Origin: Radiobacillus deserti
GTDB lineage: Bacteria; Bacillota; Bacilli; Bacillales; Amphibacillaceae
DNA: 64,000 nt
Assembly: GCF_007301515.1 (NCBI RefSeq)
Contig: NZ_CP041666.1
Coordinates: forward strand, 2,728,001 to 2,792,000
Direction of reading: 5' to 3'
Under the pieces are notes generated by a model that saw nothing but the letters and a program-made list of their open reading frames with translations, was not told the DNA's origin and searched no databases. Numbering within the stretch: position 1 is the stretch's first letter; each line of letters opens with the position of its first letter. Positions 16,574-25,173 of the stretch are shown piece by piece. Position numbers and translations under genes: made by a program.

Positions 16574-17875
16574 TTACAGTTCAGATGAAGCTTGTTTTAA
16601 AGATTCGATTAACTTATCTACATCAAGCTGTGTTACGAAAATGTTTACTGCTTGGTTTACCTTTGTTAAGAAACCAGCTGCAGCTGCAGATCCGTGCGCT
16701 AAGCTTGGAGTAAGTTTTGCTTCTTTAAAGTCTTCCATTGTATCTTTTCCGTATTGGTCATATTTAGAAGGATCTGCATCCACACGTGCTGGGATCGACC
16801 CTTTAAGTGGATTGAATGCATCTTGCCCTTCTACAGAACCAAGCACGGAAAGGAATTTCTTCACATCATCTGGGTTTTTAATCCCTTTAGGTAAACCAAA
16901 TGTATCTGTAATAACCATGAACTCTCCGTCTGTTTCAGGAGTAGTCGTATAACCAAAGTCTACATTTGTTTCAAGCTCAAGGTCGTTAGAGAAGTAGCCT
17001 TTCGCCCAGTCTCCCATAATGTTCATCGCCGCTTCTCCATTTCCTACTAACTGAGCAGCATCCTGCCAGTTACGAGAAGCGTGGTCTTCGTTTACGTAAG
17101 AAAGTGTCTTCTTGAATAGCTCTGCAGCTTCTACTACTCTCTCATCATCGAAGCTTACCTCTCCATTCCATAGACCGCGATAATCCTCAGGTCCAAGAAC
17201 ACCTAATAAAATATTTTCAAAGATTTGTGTCGCTGTCCAAGGCTCTTTGTCTCCAAGAGCAAGTGGTGTAATACCAGCTTCTTTTAACTTGTCAGCAGCA
17301 GCAAAGAATTCATCAAATGTTTGTGGAACTTCAATACCATTTTCTTCAAAAACATGCTTGTTATAGAAAATCACGTTCCCACGGTGAATATTTACAGGTA
17401 CAGAATAAATGTCCCCATCCTTACTTACTAAGTCGATTAAGTCTTGAGGGAATTTATCCATCCAGCCTTGCTCTTCAAAGAAATCATTTAGTGGCTCCAT
17501 TTTTCCAGCAGCAACCCAGCCTTCGTTAAGCTCGGCACCACCGTGCACTTGGAACGTGGATGGTGGATCGTCCCCTTGCATTCTAGTTGCTAGAACCGCT
17601 TTTGCGTTCGTACCAGCACCACCAGCTACAGCAGCATTTTCAATTTCAATATCTGGGTGCTTTTCCTTAAATAAATCTAATAGTGCTAGTAATCCATCTT
17701 CTTCACCGGCACCAGTCCACCAGCTAAAAATTTCAACCTTTCCTCCCGATTCACTTGAGCCATCTCCGCCATCAGATTCTGCATTATCTCCACCTTCTCC
17801 AGAAGAACTAGAGCTACATGCAGCGATGACTAGCACCATAGCGAACAATGAAAAGAAACCTAACAGTTTTTTCAC
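16574..17875 (-). CDS. Sugar ABC transporter substrate-binding lipoprotein
   Basis: A 433-residue COG1653-type binding protein. The signal peptide ends in the lipobox VIAAC at about residue 20, followed by a Ser/Gly/Asp-rich linker (to about 48) and the mature domain beginning EIFSWWTGAGEEDG. GNGEAAMNIMGDWAKGYF near residue 275 is typical of CUT1 receptors. It starts at GTG 17875 with AAAGGGGG upstream. It is the first gene of the transporter operon; a cre site lies just upstream. The ligand is unknown. Confidence 0.93.
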   Translation of the reverse strand: MKKLLGFFSLFAMVLVIAACSSSSSGEGGDNAESDGGDGSSESGGKVEIFSWWTGAGEEDGLLALLDLFKEKHPDIEIENAAVAGGAGTNAKAVLATRMQGDDPPSTFQVHGGAELNEGWVAAGKMEPLNDFFEEQGWMDKFPQDLIDLVSKDGDIYSVPVNIHRGNVIFYNKHVFEENGIEVPQTFDEFFAAADKLKEAGITPLALGDKEPWTATQIFENILLGVLGPEDYRGLWNGEVSFDDERVVEAAELFKKTLSYVNEDHASRNWQDAAQLVGNGEAAMNIMGDWAKGYFSNDLELETNVDFGYTTTPETDGEFMVITDTFGLPKGIKNPDDVKKFLSVLGSVEGQDAFNPLKGSIPARVDADPSKYDQYGKDTMEDFKEAKLTPSLAHGSAAAAGFLTKVNQAVNIFVTQLDVDKLIESLKQASSEL

Positions 17876-17911
17876 TTGTTAAAACCCCCTTTTTAATTCT
17901 GAAAACCTATG

Positions 17912-17925
17912 TGGTAACGCTTACA
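17912..17925. promoter_or_regulatory. cre site (CcpA) before the first sugar transporter operon
   Basis: On the minus strand the sequence is TGTAAGCGTTACCA, 13 of 14 positions of TGWNANCGNTNWCA. It lies about 37 bp upstream of the binding-protein start, a position suited to repression by CcpA. Confidence 0.7.
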
Positions 17926-17991
17926 AATTAAATTATATAGACAAATACAGACTATCCGACTATTATTTTCTTCACTTTTTTAAGAAAATCT

Positions 17992-19425
17992 TCATTTTTT
18001 TAATAATTTCTGTTGGTACTGTTTTGGCGAAAGCTGATAATATTTTTTAAATACTCTACTAAAATAGTTTGGGTCCTTATATCCAACCATAAAACTAATT
18101 TCTTTTAAACTAAGATCAGATTCTTCTAATAGCTGCGATGCCTTATTGAGACGAACATTTGTAACATAATCAATAAATGTTTCTCCCGTCGTTTCTTTAA
18201 AAAGATTCGAAAAATAATTGGGACTTAATTCACATAGATCCGCAACTTCCTCTAGAGAAACACTGTGTGCATAGTGTTCTTGAATATAAGTTTTGGCGCG
18301 CTCAATCTTATGCTTCGATTGATAGTGCTGCTGAATATGTAAGCATATTAAACGAACGTATTGAACCCAATCTTGATTTGATTGGAGTTCATGTATGGAT
18401 TTGTTCCATGGCTTTATCTGCTTTGCTTCCAGTAACTGTTTTATTTTGTAATAAAGCTCATGAAGAACTAGAGTCCGCTGTTGACGATTTGTTTCTTCGA
18501 TTAACTGGTTTAGTTGATAGATAGCGCCTAGTTCATCTCCTGCTTGGATCTCGTTAAGAAGTGGCTCCAAGCTGTTTCGATCCCTGTACTCTTCCTCTAC
18601 AGGAAATCCATAATTACGATGCTGTACGCTCATTAAATGCTCCAATGAAGAAAGGGACTGGTGATAGGAATTGGCTACCTCTGATAATCTTGTTGGATGA
18701 CCGACTCCAATATAAACTCGTTTCCCTAATCTCATTTGCAGAAGTCTAGCATGCTTCAATAATTTAGCCCGTTCAAACTTTTCTGAACGCATAAGCAATA
18801 CAATCACTTGGTCCGCTTGCCAATCTGATATATATGTATCCTCGAGGATGTCTTGCAATTCCTTCTCGATGCTTTCTCCGAGCTGCTGACTAGCATCTTT
18901 AATCGCAAAAAAACAACCGTACATCATATTAGGGAATAATGCTTTCTGAAGCTGTTCCACTTCCTCTCCCTGCTCGTATTTCATTAATTTAGAGAGAAAA
19001 TGTTTTTTCGCAATAATGCCTGTCTGTTCTTTTTCCTCTAACCCTTTTCGCTCTTCTTCTATTTCTTTATGAATGCGAAGCATTGCTTTAATGGTTTCTT
19101 CTTTTTTACTCGGCTTCAAAATATATTCTTTTACACCGAATTTCATCGCCTGCTTGGCATATTCAAAAGAATCATAGGCAGATACGAGAACAAATTTAAT
19201 CGAAGGCTGAAACTGATGGATAATTTCAATCGCTTCAAGGCCATTAATGCCAGGCATCTTAATATCCATTAGCATGACATCCGGGCGAAGACTTTCCGCT
19301 AATTCAATAGCTTTCCGGCCGTTTGATGCTTCCCCGATTACTTCTACTTGTTGGAAATTCGTCTCCAAAAACTTACGCATCGCTTTTCTTTCTAGTAATT
19401 CATCCTCTGCAATAATCACTTTCAT
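17992..19425 (-). CDS. YesN-type response regulator with AraC DNA-binding domain
   Basis: This 477-residue protein has an N-terminal receiver domain with D54 (MLMDIKMPG), a middle region of about 250 residues, and two C-terminal AraC helix-turn-helix motifs (SLEEVADLCELSPNYFSNLFK and LKEISFMVGYKDPNYFSRVFK). Start 19425 is chosen for its GGGGTGG ribosome binding site and because the longer frame would overlap the kinase. It should be phosphorylated by the kinase encoded just upstream and activate the sugar transporter operon that follows it. Confidence 0.92.
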   Translation of the reverse strand: MKVIIAEDELLERKAMRKFLETNFQQVEVIGEASNGRKAIELAESLRPDVMLMDIKMPGINGLEAIEIIHQFQPSIKFVLVSAYDSFEYAKQAMKFGVKEYILKPSKKEETIKAMLRIHKEIEEERKGLEEKEQTGIIAKKHFLSKLMKYEQGEEVEQLQKALFPNMMYGCFFAIKDASQQLGESIEKELQDILEDTYISDWQADQVIVLLMRSEKFERAKLLKHARLLQMRLGKRVYIGVGHPTRLSEVANSYHQSLSSLEHLMSVQHRNYGFPVEEEYRDRNSLEPLLNEIQAGDELGAIYQLNQLIEETNRQQRTLVLHELYYKIKQLLEAKQIKPWNKSIHELQSNQDWVQYVRLICLHIQQHYQSKHKIERAKTYIQEHYAHSVSLEEVADLCELSPNYFSNLFKETTGETFIDYVTNVRLNKASQLLEESDLSLKEISFMVGYKDPNYFSRVFKKYYQLSPKQYQQKLLKK

Positions 19426-19435
19426 CGTACCACCC

Positions 19436-20869
19436 CTATTCTTTGTGATATCCATTCGGTAATACTAGCCGAATAATCGTGCCACTATGAATCTCGGACT
19501 CTATTTCCATGACATAGTCACTTTGATAGAAAAGCTGTAGTCTTCGAATAACGTTCGTCATCCCAATTCCCGTTGAATGTCCGATATGCTCCATGTTTTC
19601 TGTATCTACGGATGTGTCTAAGAGCCGAGATATCGTCTGTTCGTCCATCCCAACTCCATCGTCCTCTACTTCCACCATCGTTTCTTCACCTTTGTCATAA
19701 ATACGAATCTGAATGTTCCCTCCATCTTCTTTCGCTTCGATCCCGTGTATAAAAGCATTCTCCACGATAGGCTGTATCGTAAGCCTTGGGATAGGAATAT
19801 CCATGTGATTACTTTTTATCTGAATTTGATACTGTATTCTTTCTAAAAATCTAGTTTTTTGAATGCTTAAATATTCTTCGATTACTTGAATTTCATCACT
19901 AAGAGAAATCGGTTTTTTTATATCTCCTAAACTATAACGAAGCAAAGTAGCAACCGAATCGATTAAATTAGACGTTGATTTTGCATTTTCTAAATAGGCC
20001 ATTTTCGAAATGGTATTTAATGTATTAAATAAGAAATGTGGGTTGATTTGGTTTTGTAGGTGTTTTAGCTCAAGCTCTTTCATTAATTTTTCTTGCTCTG
20101 ATTTCGTTTTCATTTCTTCAATAAGCTCGTGAATATTTGTACGCATTTGATTAAATGAATCCCCAAGTAGCTTCAACTCGTCATTCGACTCAATCACGAC
20201 TGGTTCTCCAGAAATTTGTCCGCTTGACACTTGTTTCGCGGCTCTCGATAAAGCTTGAATTGGTTTATTTATGCCGTGTGAGAACCAAAGCGAAAACCCG
20301 ACAGCTAACATAACGGTTGTGGAAAACAAGAAAAAGATAAACCATTGGAAGGAGCGATTACGCTCTTGTAAATCTTCATATAATGCTTGGTATTCATTCA
20401 GCTCTAAATCGATTAAATGAAGGGTTGTTTCTTGAATATAAGTGGATGCATTTTGCGTTTCTTTGAGGTGTGCCGTATAACGCTCAATATCATCTCTTAA
20501 CACAAATCCTACCGTTATTTCACTCTCATGAATTAAAGAGTCAATTAAGTTCGTGTAGTTTTTAACTTGCATCGTTTCCTCAAAGGTTTTAGAACTCATG
20601 AGCTCTGCCTCTTCTCTTTCAATTTGGTGGAGAGAGGAGTAGTATGCATCTAAATTTTCCTCATTTGGTTCCATCACATATGCTTTTACATTTTGGTATA
20701 ACTGATTTGATAGCTGGGAAATAGAATTCAACGTTACAAACCGATCAAAGCTTGCATGGTATTCCTTTGTGAGTTGCTTAGAGCTAACATAGATAGAGAT
20801 AGACACCACATTAAATAGAACGACAAACACAAAGAAGTAAATAATGAGCTTTCCACGTATCGTTTTCAT
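19436..20869 (-). CDS. YesM-type sensor histidine kinase
   Basis: A 477-residue membrane kinase. Helices at about residues 8-28 and 174-197 enclose a 145-residue extracellular domain; a HAMP domain (about 198-252) follows. The His_kinase motif has H278 in NQINPHFLFNTL, then an HATPase domain with VEDDGVGMD. The gene overlaps the upstream membrane-anchored binding protein gene by 4 bp, which suggests that the binding protein passes its signal to this kinase. Confidence 0.93.
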   Translation of the reverse strand: MKTIRGKLIIYFFVFVVLFNVVSISIYVSSKQLTKEYHASFDRFVTLNSISQLSNQLYQNVKAYVMEPNEENLDAYYSSLHQIEREEAELMSSKTFEETMQVKNYTNLIDSLIHESEITVGFVLRDDIERYTAHLKETQNASTYIQETTLHLIDLELNEYQALYEDLQERNRSFQWFIFFLFSTTVMLAVGFSLWFSHGINKPIQALSRAAKQVSSGQISGEPVVIESNDELKLLGDSFNQMRTNIHELIEEMKTKSEQEKLMKELELKHLQNQINPHFLFNTLNTISKMAYLENAKSTSNLIDSVATLLRYSLGDIKKPISLSDEIQVIEEYLSIQKTRFLERIQYQIQIKSNHMDIPIPRLTIQPIVENAFIHGIEAKEDGGNIQIRIYDKGEETMVEVEDDGVGMDEQTISRLLDTSVDTENMEHIGHSTGIGMTNVIRRLQLFYQSDYVMEIESEIHSGTIIRLVLPNGYHKE

Positions 20870-21864
20870 CGTGCATCTCCATTTCCAATTAACTCCCCAT
20901 TACGGACATCATCTTTCCGAATGACTTTTGTAGCTGTGTATTGAAATGGATTAACCGATTCCTCTTGTTGTATCTTCAGCATTTGTTCCACTGCGACCTT
21001 CCCCATTTCTTTTGGGTACTGTGAGATCGTTATATCGATATCTTCATCTTCAATTAAGGAAAGGGTTTCAGGTAAAATGTCAAACGCTGCTACGTACATA
21101 TCCTCTGAGGGGTTAAATTCTCGGATTCCTTGCACTATCCCGACACCATCCAGTGCACTTGTTCCAAACAATGCGGTGATTTCTGGATGTTCCCTTAGAA
21201 TAGAGTAAGTTGCTTGAGCAGCGCCTATCTCCGTTATATTTGATTCCTTTTGATCGACCACTTTGATTCTAGAGGAATTAGAGATGGCATCCAAAAAACC
21301 GTCCAATCTTTCCTGTTGGTTGAGTGCTTCAAAGCTTCCCATAATCACCCCAACATTTTGTTCTCCCTTCGTATCCACAATTAATGCTTGTCCTGCAAGG
21401 AATCCGGCTTCGTAATTATTAGTCCCTACGTACACTTGCCGTTCACTTTTAGGCACATCTGTATCTACCGTAATTACCGGAATTCCATTTTCTCTCGCTT
21501 TATGAACTAAATCTAAAAAACGTTGACCAGGTAAGCCTTGTGTAATAATTCCATCCACTTTTGCAGAAATCATACGATCTAAAGTCTGCAGCTTTTCCTC
21601 CAAGTCAGACTTACTTGGACCGATATATTCCAAGTAAACGTTTTCATTTTCTGCCGCTTCTTTTGCTCCATTTTCAATGAGACGCCAATAGGCATTCCCA
21701 ACCTCTTCCGTTATAAGGGCGAAATGATAATCATAGGATTGCTCAGCAGCAGGATGATCTTCTACATAGAATGTTTTCTTTCCATAAAGAAGCATAGCTC
21801 CTAGATTTATAGAAAAAAAGACTAGACTCGCTACTAGTAACCATTGTTTCTGACGTCGATTCAA
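20866..21864 (-). CDS. Membrane-anchored sugar-binding sensor protein (RbsB-like)
   Basis: This 332-residue protein carries one N-terminal membrane segment (about residues 9-28) with no lipobox. A periplasmic-binding fold of the type 1 class follows: VDGIITQGLPG near 97, PVITVDTDVP near 125 and YVGTNNYEAGFLAGQ near 145. The absence of permease genes beside it and its 4-bp overlap with a kinase gene argue for a sensing rather than transport role, as in three-component systems that control xylan or sugar uptake. The ligand is unknown. Confidence 0.85.
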   Translation of the reverse strand: MNRRQKQWLLVASLVFFSINLGAMLLYGKKTFYVEDHPAAEQSYDYHFALITEEVGNAYWRLIENGAKEAAENENVYLEYIGPSKSDLEEKLQTLDRMISAKVDGIITQGLPGQRFLDLVHKARENGIPVITVDTDVPKSERQVYVGTNNYEAGFLAGQALIVDTKGEQNVGVIMGSFEALNQQERLDGFLDAISNSSRIKVVDQKESNITEIGAAQATYSILREHPEITALFGTSALDGVGIVQGIREFNPSEDMYVAAFDILPETLSLIEDEDIDITISQYPKEMGKVAVEQMLKIQQEESVNPFQYTATKVIRKDDVRNGELIGNGDAR

Positions 21865-21939
21865 AGGATTCCCCTCCCCGTCCTTTGTTATAGTTTAGCT
21901 GGAATTGTAAAAATTGAAAACCACATGTTTGAGAGAGTG

Positions 21940-22080
21940 TCGGATAAAAGGATAGCCTATTGTCTATAAACGAAGCATAAGTTGTGCGCAAACCTCGGCG
22001 TAGGCAGAATACGGTGACTCCTGCGGGAATTACACGAGGAGAAATCGTCGCATATGCATCATTAGGTTCTAGAGCAATAA
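21940..22080. repeat. Possible decayed copy of a Bacillaceae repeat
   Basis: GTGACTCCTGCGGGAATTA at about 22013-22031 and ACGAGGAGAAATCG nearby match pieces of the GACTCC-GCGGG repeats found elsewhere in this window, but without intact terminal arms. The 240-bp gap holds no convincing gene. Confidence 0.35.
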
Positions 22081-22104
22081 TTTTGTTTTCTCCCAGCTTC
22101 TTTA

Positions 22105-22554
22105 TTAATCTATGATCTCTTGAAATTGCTTCACTATTTTTGGTTGAGCTTCCTGAGTGATAAAGAACAGCTCTTTGTCTTCTAAGCTCTTTTGGAACAC
22201 GAGATAGTTATTTTCCGTTATGAGGATGCGATACAGATTATTACTATAATCCATATTGGTTGTAGCATTAACTAGATAATAGTTCTGTTCTTCAAGAATG
22301 GAATGAACCTCTTTATTGTTTATCTCTTTTACTTCTAAATGTTCATTTCTTAATGTCACAAATATATTTACTATTTTCTCATTATTTTCAATCCGTTTAA
22401 CTTCCGTATCATTATCATTAACTATTTCGACTTCCATTATGTTAAACAAATGATTCTGAGGCAATCTAAAGGGATTTTTGTCATGAGAACAGCTAGTTAT
22501 AAAAATAAGGATAGTAAACATGGGTATTCCCTTATACATTAGTTTCTTCTTCAT
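22105..22554 (-). CDS. Small uncharacterised lipoprotein
   Basis: A 149-residue protein with a signal peptide ending in the lipobox FITSC at about residues 18-22, so it should be anchored to the outer face of the membrane. The remaining 127 residues are polar with alternating beta-like segments and no cysteine. It is preceded by GGGGGGAG six bases before the ATG. I recognise no family. It stands alone between a repeat remnant and a separate gene, and its own function cannot be inferred from the neighbours. Confidence 0.7.
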   Translation of the reverse strand: MKKKLMYKGIPMFTILIFITSCSHDKNPFRLPQNHLFNIMEVEIVNDNDTEVKRIENNEKIVNIFVTLRNEHLEVKEINNKEVHSILEEQNYYLVNATTNMDYSNNLYRILITENNYLVFQKSLEDKELFFITQEAQPKIVKQFQEIID

Positions 22555-22658
22555 TTATCTCCCCCCAAAGCAACTTATTTGCATGTTACGTACAAAAGGT
22601 GATAAAGACTATGTGTACACCTTCTTCTTCTATCATAGCTTAGTGAAAGCAAAATTAA

Positions 22659-22684
22659 AAAACAGAAGCATAAGCTCCTGTTTT
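22659..22684 (-). terminator. Terminator after the IDEAL-domain gene
   Basis: AAAACAG-AGC and GCT-CTGTTTT arms with one mismatch, followed on the minus strand by TTAATTTT. It lies just past the stop codon at 22705. Confidence 0.65.
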
Positions 22685-22704
22685 CCCGTACGGATGTATA
22701 AATT

Positions 22705-23148
22705 TTATAGGGCATTTAATTGATTTGTAAGTGTAATAAATTGTTCCTGATCGTTTTTTTCTAATGCTTCATCAATCAGACGCTTTAGATTTTCTTTCTC
22801 TAACTGAGCAATGACTTCATCTACATCTGCTTCCTTTATTAAGGTACGATCATTATTGATATAAGGATCAATAATCGCATTTAAATTCGTTAGAAAATCG
22901 TTAAGCTTAAGTAAATCAGCTAATGCAACTCGACTATATTCTTTTCCCCGCTGAAAGACAAAGATATCGTCTTGATTTTCAACCTTTTGGGTGTCCCGAT
23001 TAACGCGGATTTCTCGCGATTCTAGAGGTACAAACTGATATACCTTATTATCTAACAAGAGTGAAAAATATTGATAGGCAAGAACGACACGTAAACACTC
23101 ATCCTCTTCCTTAATGTAATATGGCTTTAGCATCTTAACAGAAAGCAT
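22705..23148 (-). CDS. IDEAL-domain protein
   Basis: This 147-residue protein ends in an IDEAL domain, LIDEALEKNDQEQFITLTNQL (about residues 122-142). IDEAL domains occur in Bacillus proteins such as YpiB, and in ComK-interacting contexts. The first 100 residues are a conserved beta-rich region with no catalytic motif that I recognise. The start may be ATG 23148 or the GTG one codon upstream; GGGGGTGG precedes both. No operon partners are evident. Confidence 0.75.
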   Translation of the reverse strand: MLSVKMLKPYYIKEEDECLRVVLAYQYFSLLLDNKVYQFVPLESREIRVNRDTQKVENQDDIFVFQRGKEYSRVALADLLKLNDFLTNLNAIIDPYINNDRTLIKEADVDEVIAQLEKENLKRLIDEALEKNDQEQFITLTNQLNAL

Positions 23149-23485
23149 CACTCCACCCCCAGTGTTTTGGTTTTCGGAACATTACAATTTTGAAGCACGA
23201 GTAAATTTATTAATGTAGTATATGTTTCGAGCGATGAAAAGGTTAATGATGGACACCTAAATTTCATATCTCTTATTTTTTATTATAATCGATTCCGCTT
23301 ATTTTTGATAGCGTTTACACTGTTGATTTATCCCTTCTTTCCACTACTTTATGCGAAAAGTGGCTGTACATATGTTTATTATTTTTTTAGGAGTAGTTAT
23401 TAAGTGAAACCCAGCTCTTTTAGCGACCCTGTCCGCAGTCTTAGCACGTTCTCCTCAGCACGTTAGAAAAAGTGACGCAAAAACG
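23149..23485. other. Intergenic region without a gene
   Basis: No supported reading frame was found in these 337 bases. They contain the promoter side of the IDEAL gene, a cre-like site at 23306-23319 and the terminator of the lipoprotein gene at 23469-23492. A 20-codon frame from 23404 was judged spurious. Confidence 0.6.
23306..23319. promoter_or_regulatory. cre-like site upstream of the IDEAL-domain gene
   Basis: TGATAGCGTTTACA matches all 14 positions of the degenerate cre consensus TGWNANCGNTNWCA. It is about 160 bp from the nearest start codon, so its target is uncertain. Confidence 0.45.
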
Positions 23486-23492
23486 TCACTTT
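23469..23492 (-). terminator. Terminator after the 265-residue lipoprotein gene
   Basis: Perfect 9-bp stem AAAGTGACG/CGTCACTTT with a 6-base loop, followed by TTTC on the minus strand; it overlaps the stop codon. Confidence 0.8.
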
Positions 23493-24283
23493 ACAAACAC
23501 TTCCTCTTGAACTCCTAAAAATTGCTGAATCCTTTCCTTCCCCTCTACGGTGTACCAGTTTCGAGCATCTACTGCTATATAATCGTTGTTCTGCTTAAAT
23601 AGATAAACAGCGTATTCCATGTTTAATCGATCATCCTGCTTCCTTAACGTATGCTCAAGGGTGACAGGATTTCCTTCTTTCTCATAATATGCTTTTACCT
23701 CTTTTGCCTTTAAATCAAATGGTTCCTCGTAGGAGGATGATATAAATTGCCAATCATTGATTTTCCACTTCCCTTCCTGCTTCGTAACTTCGATATGAAA
23801 CTTCGCTCCACTGTTTATTTCATTAGCAGGATAATATGCAGTAAACGTTGCTTGGTGGACATCTTCATAGGTAACGGGCTTATGGAAGCTTGGAAGCATC
23901 GAGCCTTGTAATGCACCAGGGGCATCACATTCACAGAAAAAAGTTTCTCGGTATTGAACAATATGCTTTTCTATAAATGCTTGTGTAAATGTATCTTGTA
24001 GAATTGGCTGAACTAGAGATTGGAACTCTTCCACTCCAGGAACGAAATCTATCCCTTTCTCGTACCATCCTTTTTGTTGAATGCCTTGAACGATTTCTTT
24101 TTTCCTATCACTAATGGATCCTGTTAAAGCGATCATTTCCTTAGCACTTATGTTCCCAGTATTTTCTTCTTTTGAGTTTGCCTCCACATTCTTTTTCGCA
24201 TTAGACGGATTCGACGTCGCCGTTTGTCCACAGCCAACTACAATAATGGATAAAGCAATGAGTGCTATTAAACCTTTTTTCAT
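23486..24283 (-). CDS. Uncharacterised lipoprotein, 265 residues
   Basis: A signal peptide ends in the lipobox IVVGC at about residues 14-18. An Asn/Ser/Lys-rich linker (to about 45) leads to a folded region of 215 residues with several WYxK and KWKINDWQF-type beta segments, like NTF2-fold extracellular domains. A CEC motif lies near residue 117. I do not recognise a named family. It is divergent from pxpB and has its own terminator, so it is probably a single-gene transcript. Confidence 0.75.
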   Translation of the reverse strand: MKKGLIALIALSIIVVGCGQTATSNPSNAKKNVEANSKEENTGNISAKEMIALTGSISDRKKEIVQGIQQKGWYEKGIDFVPGVEEFQSLVQPILQDTFTQAFIEKHIVQYRETFFCECDAPGALQGSMLPSFHKPVTYEDVHQATFTAYYPANEINSGAKFHIEVTKQEGKWKINDWQFISSSYEEPFDLKAKEVKAYYEKEGNPVTLEHTLRKQDDRLNMEYAVYLFKQNNDYIAVDARNWYTVEGKERIQQFLGVQEEVFVK

Positions 24284-24465
24284 GTTATGTATCCTCCTAT
24301 TCCTATAAATCTAGTAAACTAGTATCGGTTTGCCAGAGTTCTTTTATACTAATCTATGCAAAGAAAAGAAAAATAGAAGATAGAATGGTAGAAATTTTAG
24401 ACATCTCTTTTTCTTCCTGTATACTAGGAACAAAAGCTACCTATGACGAAGGAGGCATTGTATCC

Positions 24466-25173
24466 ATGAGCATAGAACCTCGAATCCAATTCATTAGTGA
24501 ATCTGCCTTATTGCTAGAGTGGAAGTCTATCCCTTCCCCGAAAATCAACCGAGAAATTCTAGCACTCCATACTTACATTCATCAGCATCCATTCCAAGGC
24601 TATATAGAAGGGGTTCCAGGTTACGTGACCTTAACGATTCATTTCCAGCCCTTTGAAATGGAACAAGTGGATTCGTTCTCCTATGTAAAGCACCATGTCT
24701 TAACCAAACTCCACCAAATCCAACAATTAATCCAGCACGATCAAACACCAAAAGTTATACCTATTCCAGTCTGTTATTCCTCTAGCTTTGGACCCGATTT
24801 AGAATTTGTTTCTTCCTTTCATAACAGGAGGAAAGAAGATATCGTTTCCATTCATTCCCAAACAGATTATCCAGTCTATTTTCTAGGATTTGCACCTGGA
24901 TTTCCCTTTCTAGGAGGGATGGACGAAAGAATTGCAACACCACGAAAAAACTCTCCCCGACAGCAAGTACCTGCAGGCTCAGTCGGAATTGCCGGCAATC
25001 AAACAGGCGTGTATCCTCTTTCCACACCCGGTGGCTGGCAAATTATCGGGAGGACACCTATTCCGTTGGTTACCTCGGATGAACAAAACCCTACTCTTAT
25101 AAAACCCGGGGATATCGTTCGTTTCCAGCCCATTACGGAAAAGGAATTTGTAGAATTGGAGGGGAGTCTATGA
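24466..25173 (+). CDS. pxpB: 5-oxoprolinase subunit B (KipI family)
   Basis: A 235-residue PxpB/KipI protein. The diagnostic region is FLGFAPGFPFLGG (about residues 140-152) followed by PRQQVPAGSVGIAGNQTGVYP (about 165-185). With PxpA and PxpC it forms the ATP-dependent 5-oxoprolinase that turns pyroglutamate into glutamate. ATG 24466 has GAAGGAGG ten bases upstream; the longer frame to 24262 is not supported. In B. subtilis the homologue KipI also inhibits the sporulation kinase KinA. Confidence 0.93.
   Translation: MSIEPRIQFISESALLLEWKSIPSPKINREILALHTYIHQHPFQGYIEGVPGYVTLTIHFQPFEMEQVDSFSYVKHHVLTKLHQIQQLIQHDQTPKVIPIPVCYSSSFGPDLEFVSSFHNRRKEDIVSIHSQTDYPVYFLGFAPGFPFLGGMDERIATPRKNSPRQQVPAGSVGIAGNQTGVYPLSTPGGWQIIGRTPIPLVTSDEQNPTLIKPGDIVRFQPITEKEFVELEGSL

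Noticed and set aside
23404..23466. 20-codon frame from a GTG with an AGGAG upstream
   Set aside because: Too short, poor spacing and no sequence character; probably chance.
24262..24465. Longer N-terminus for PxpB
   Set aside because: The added 68 residues do not resemble KipI proteins and would overlap the divergent lipoprotein gene start.
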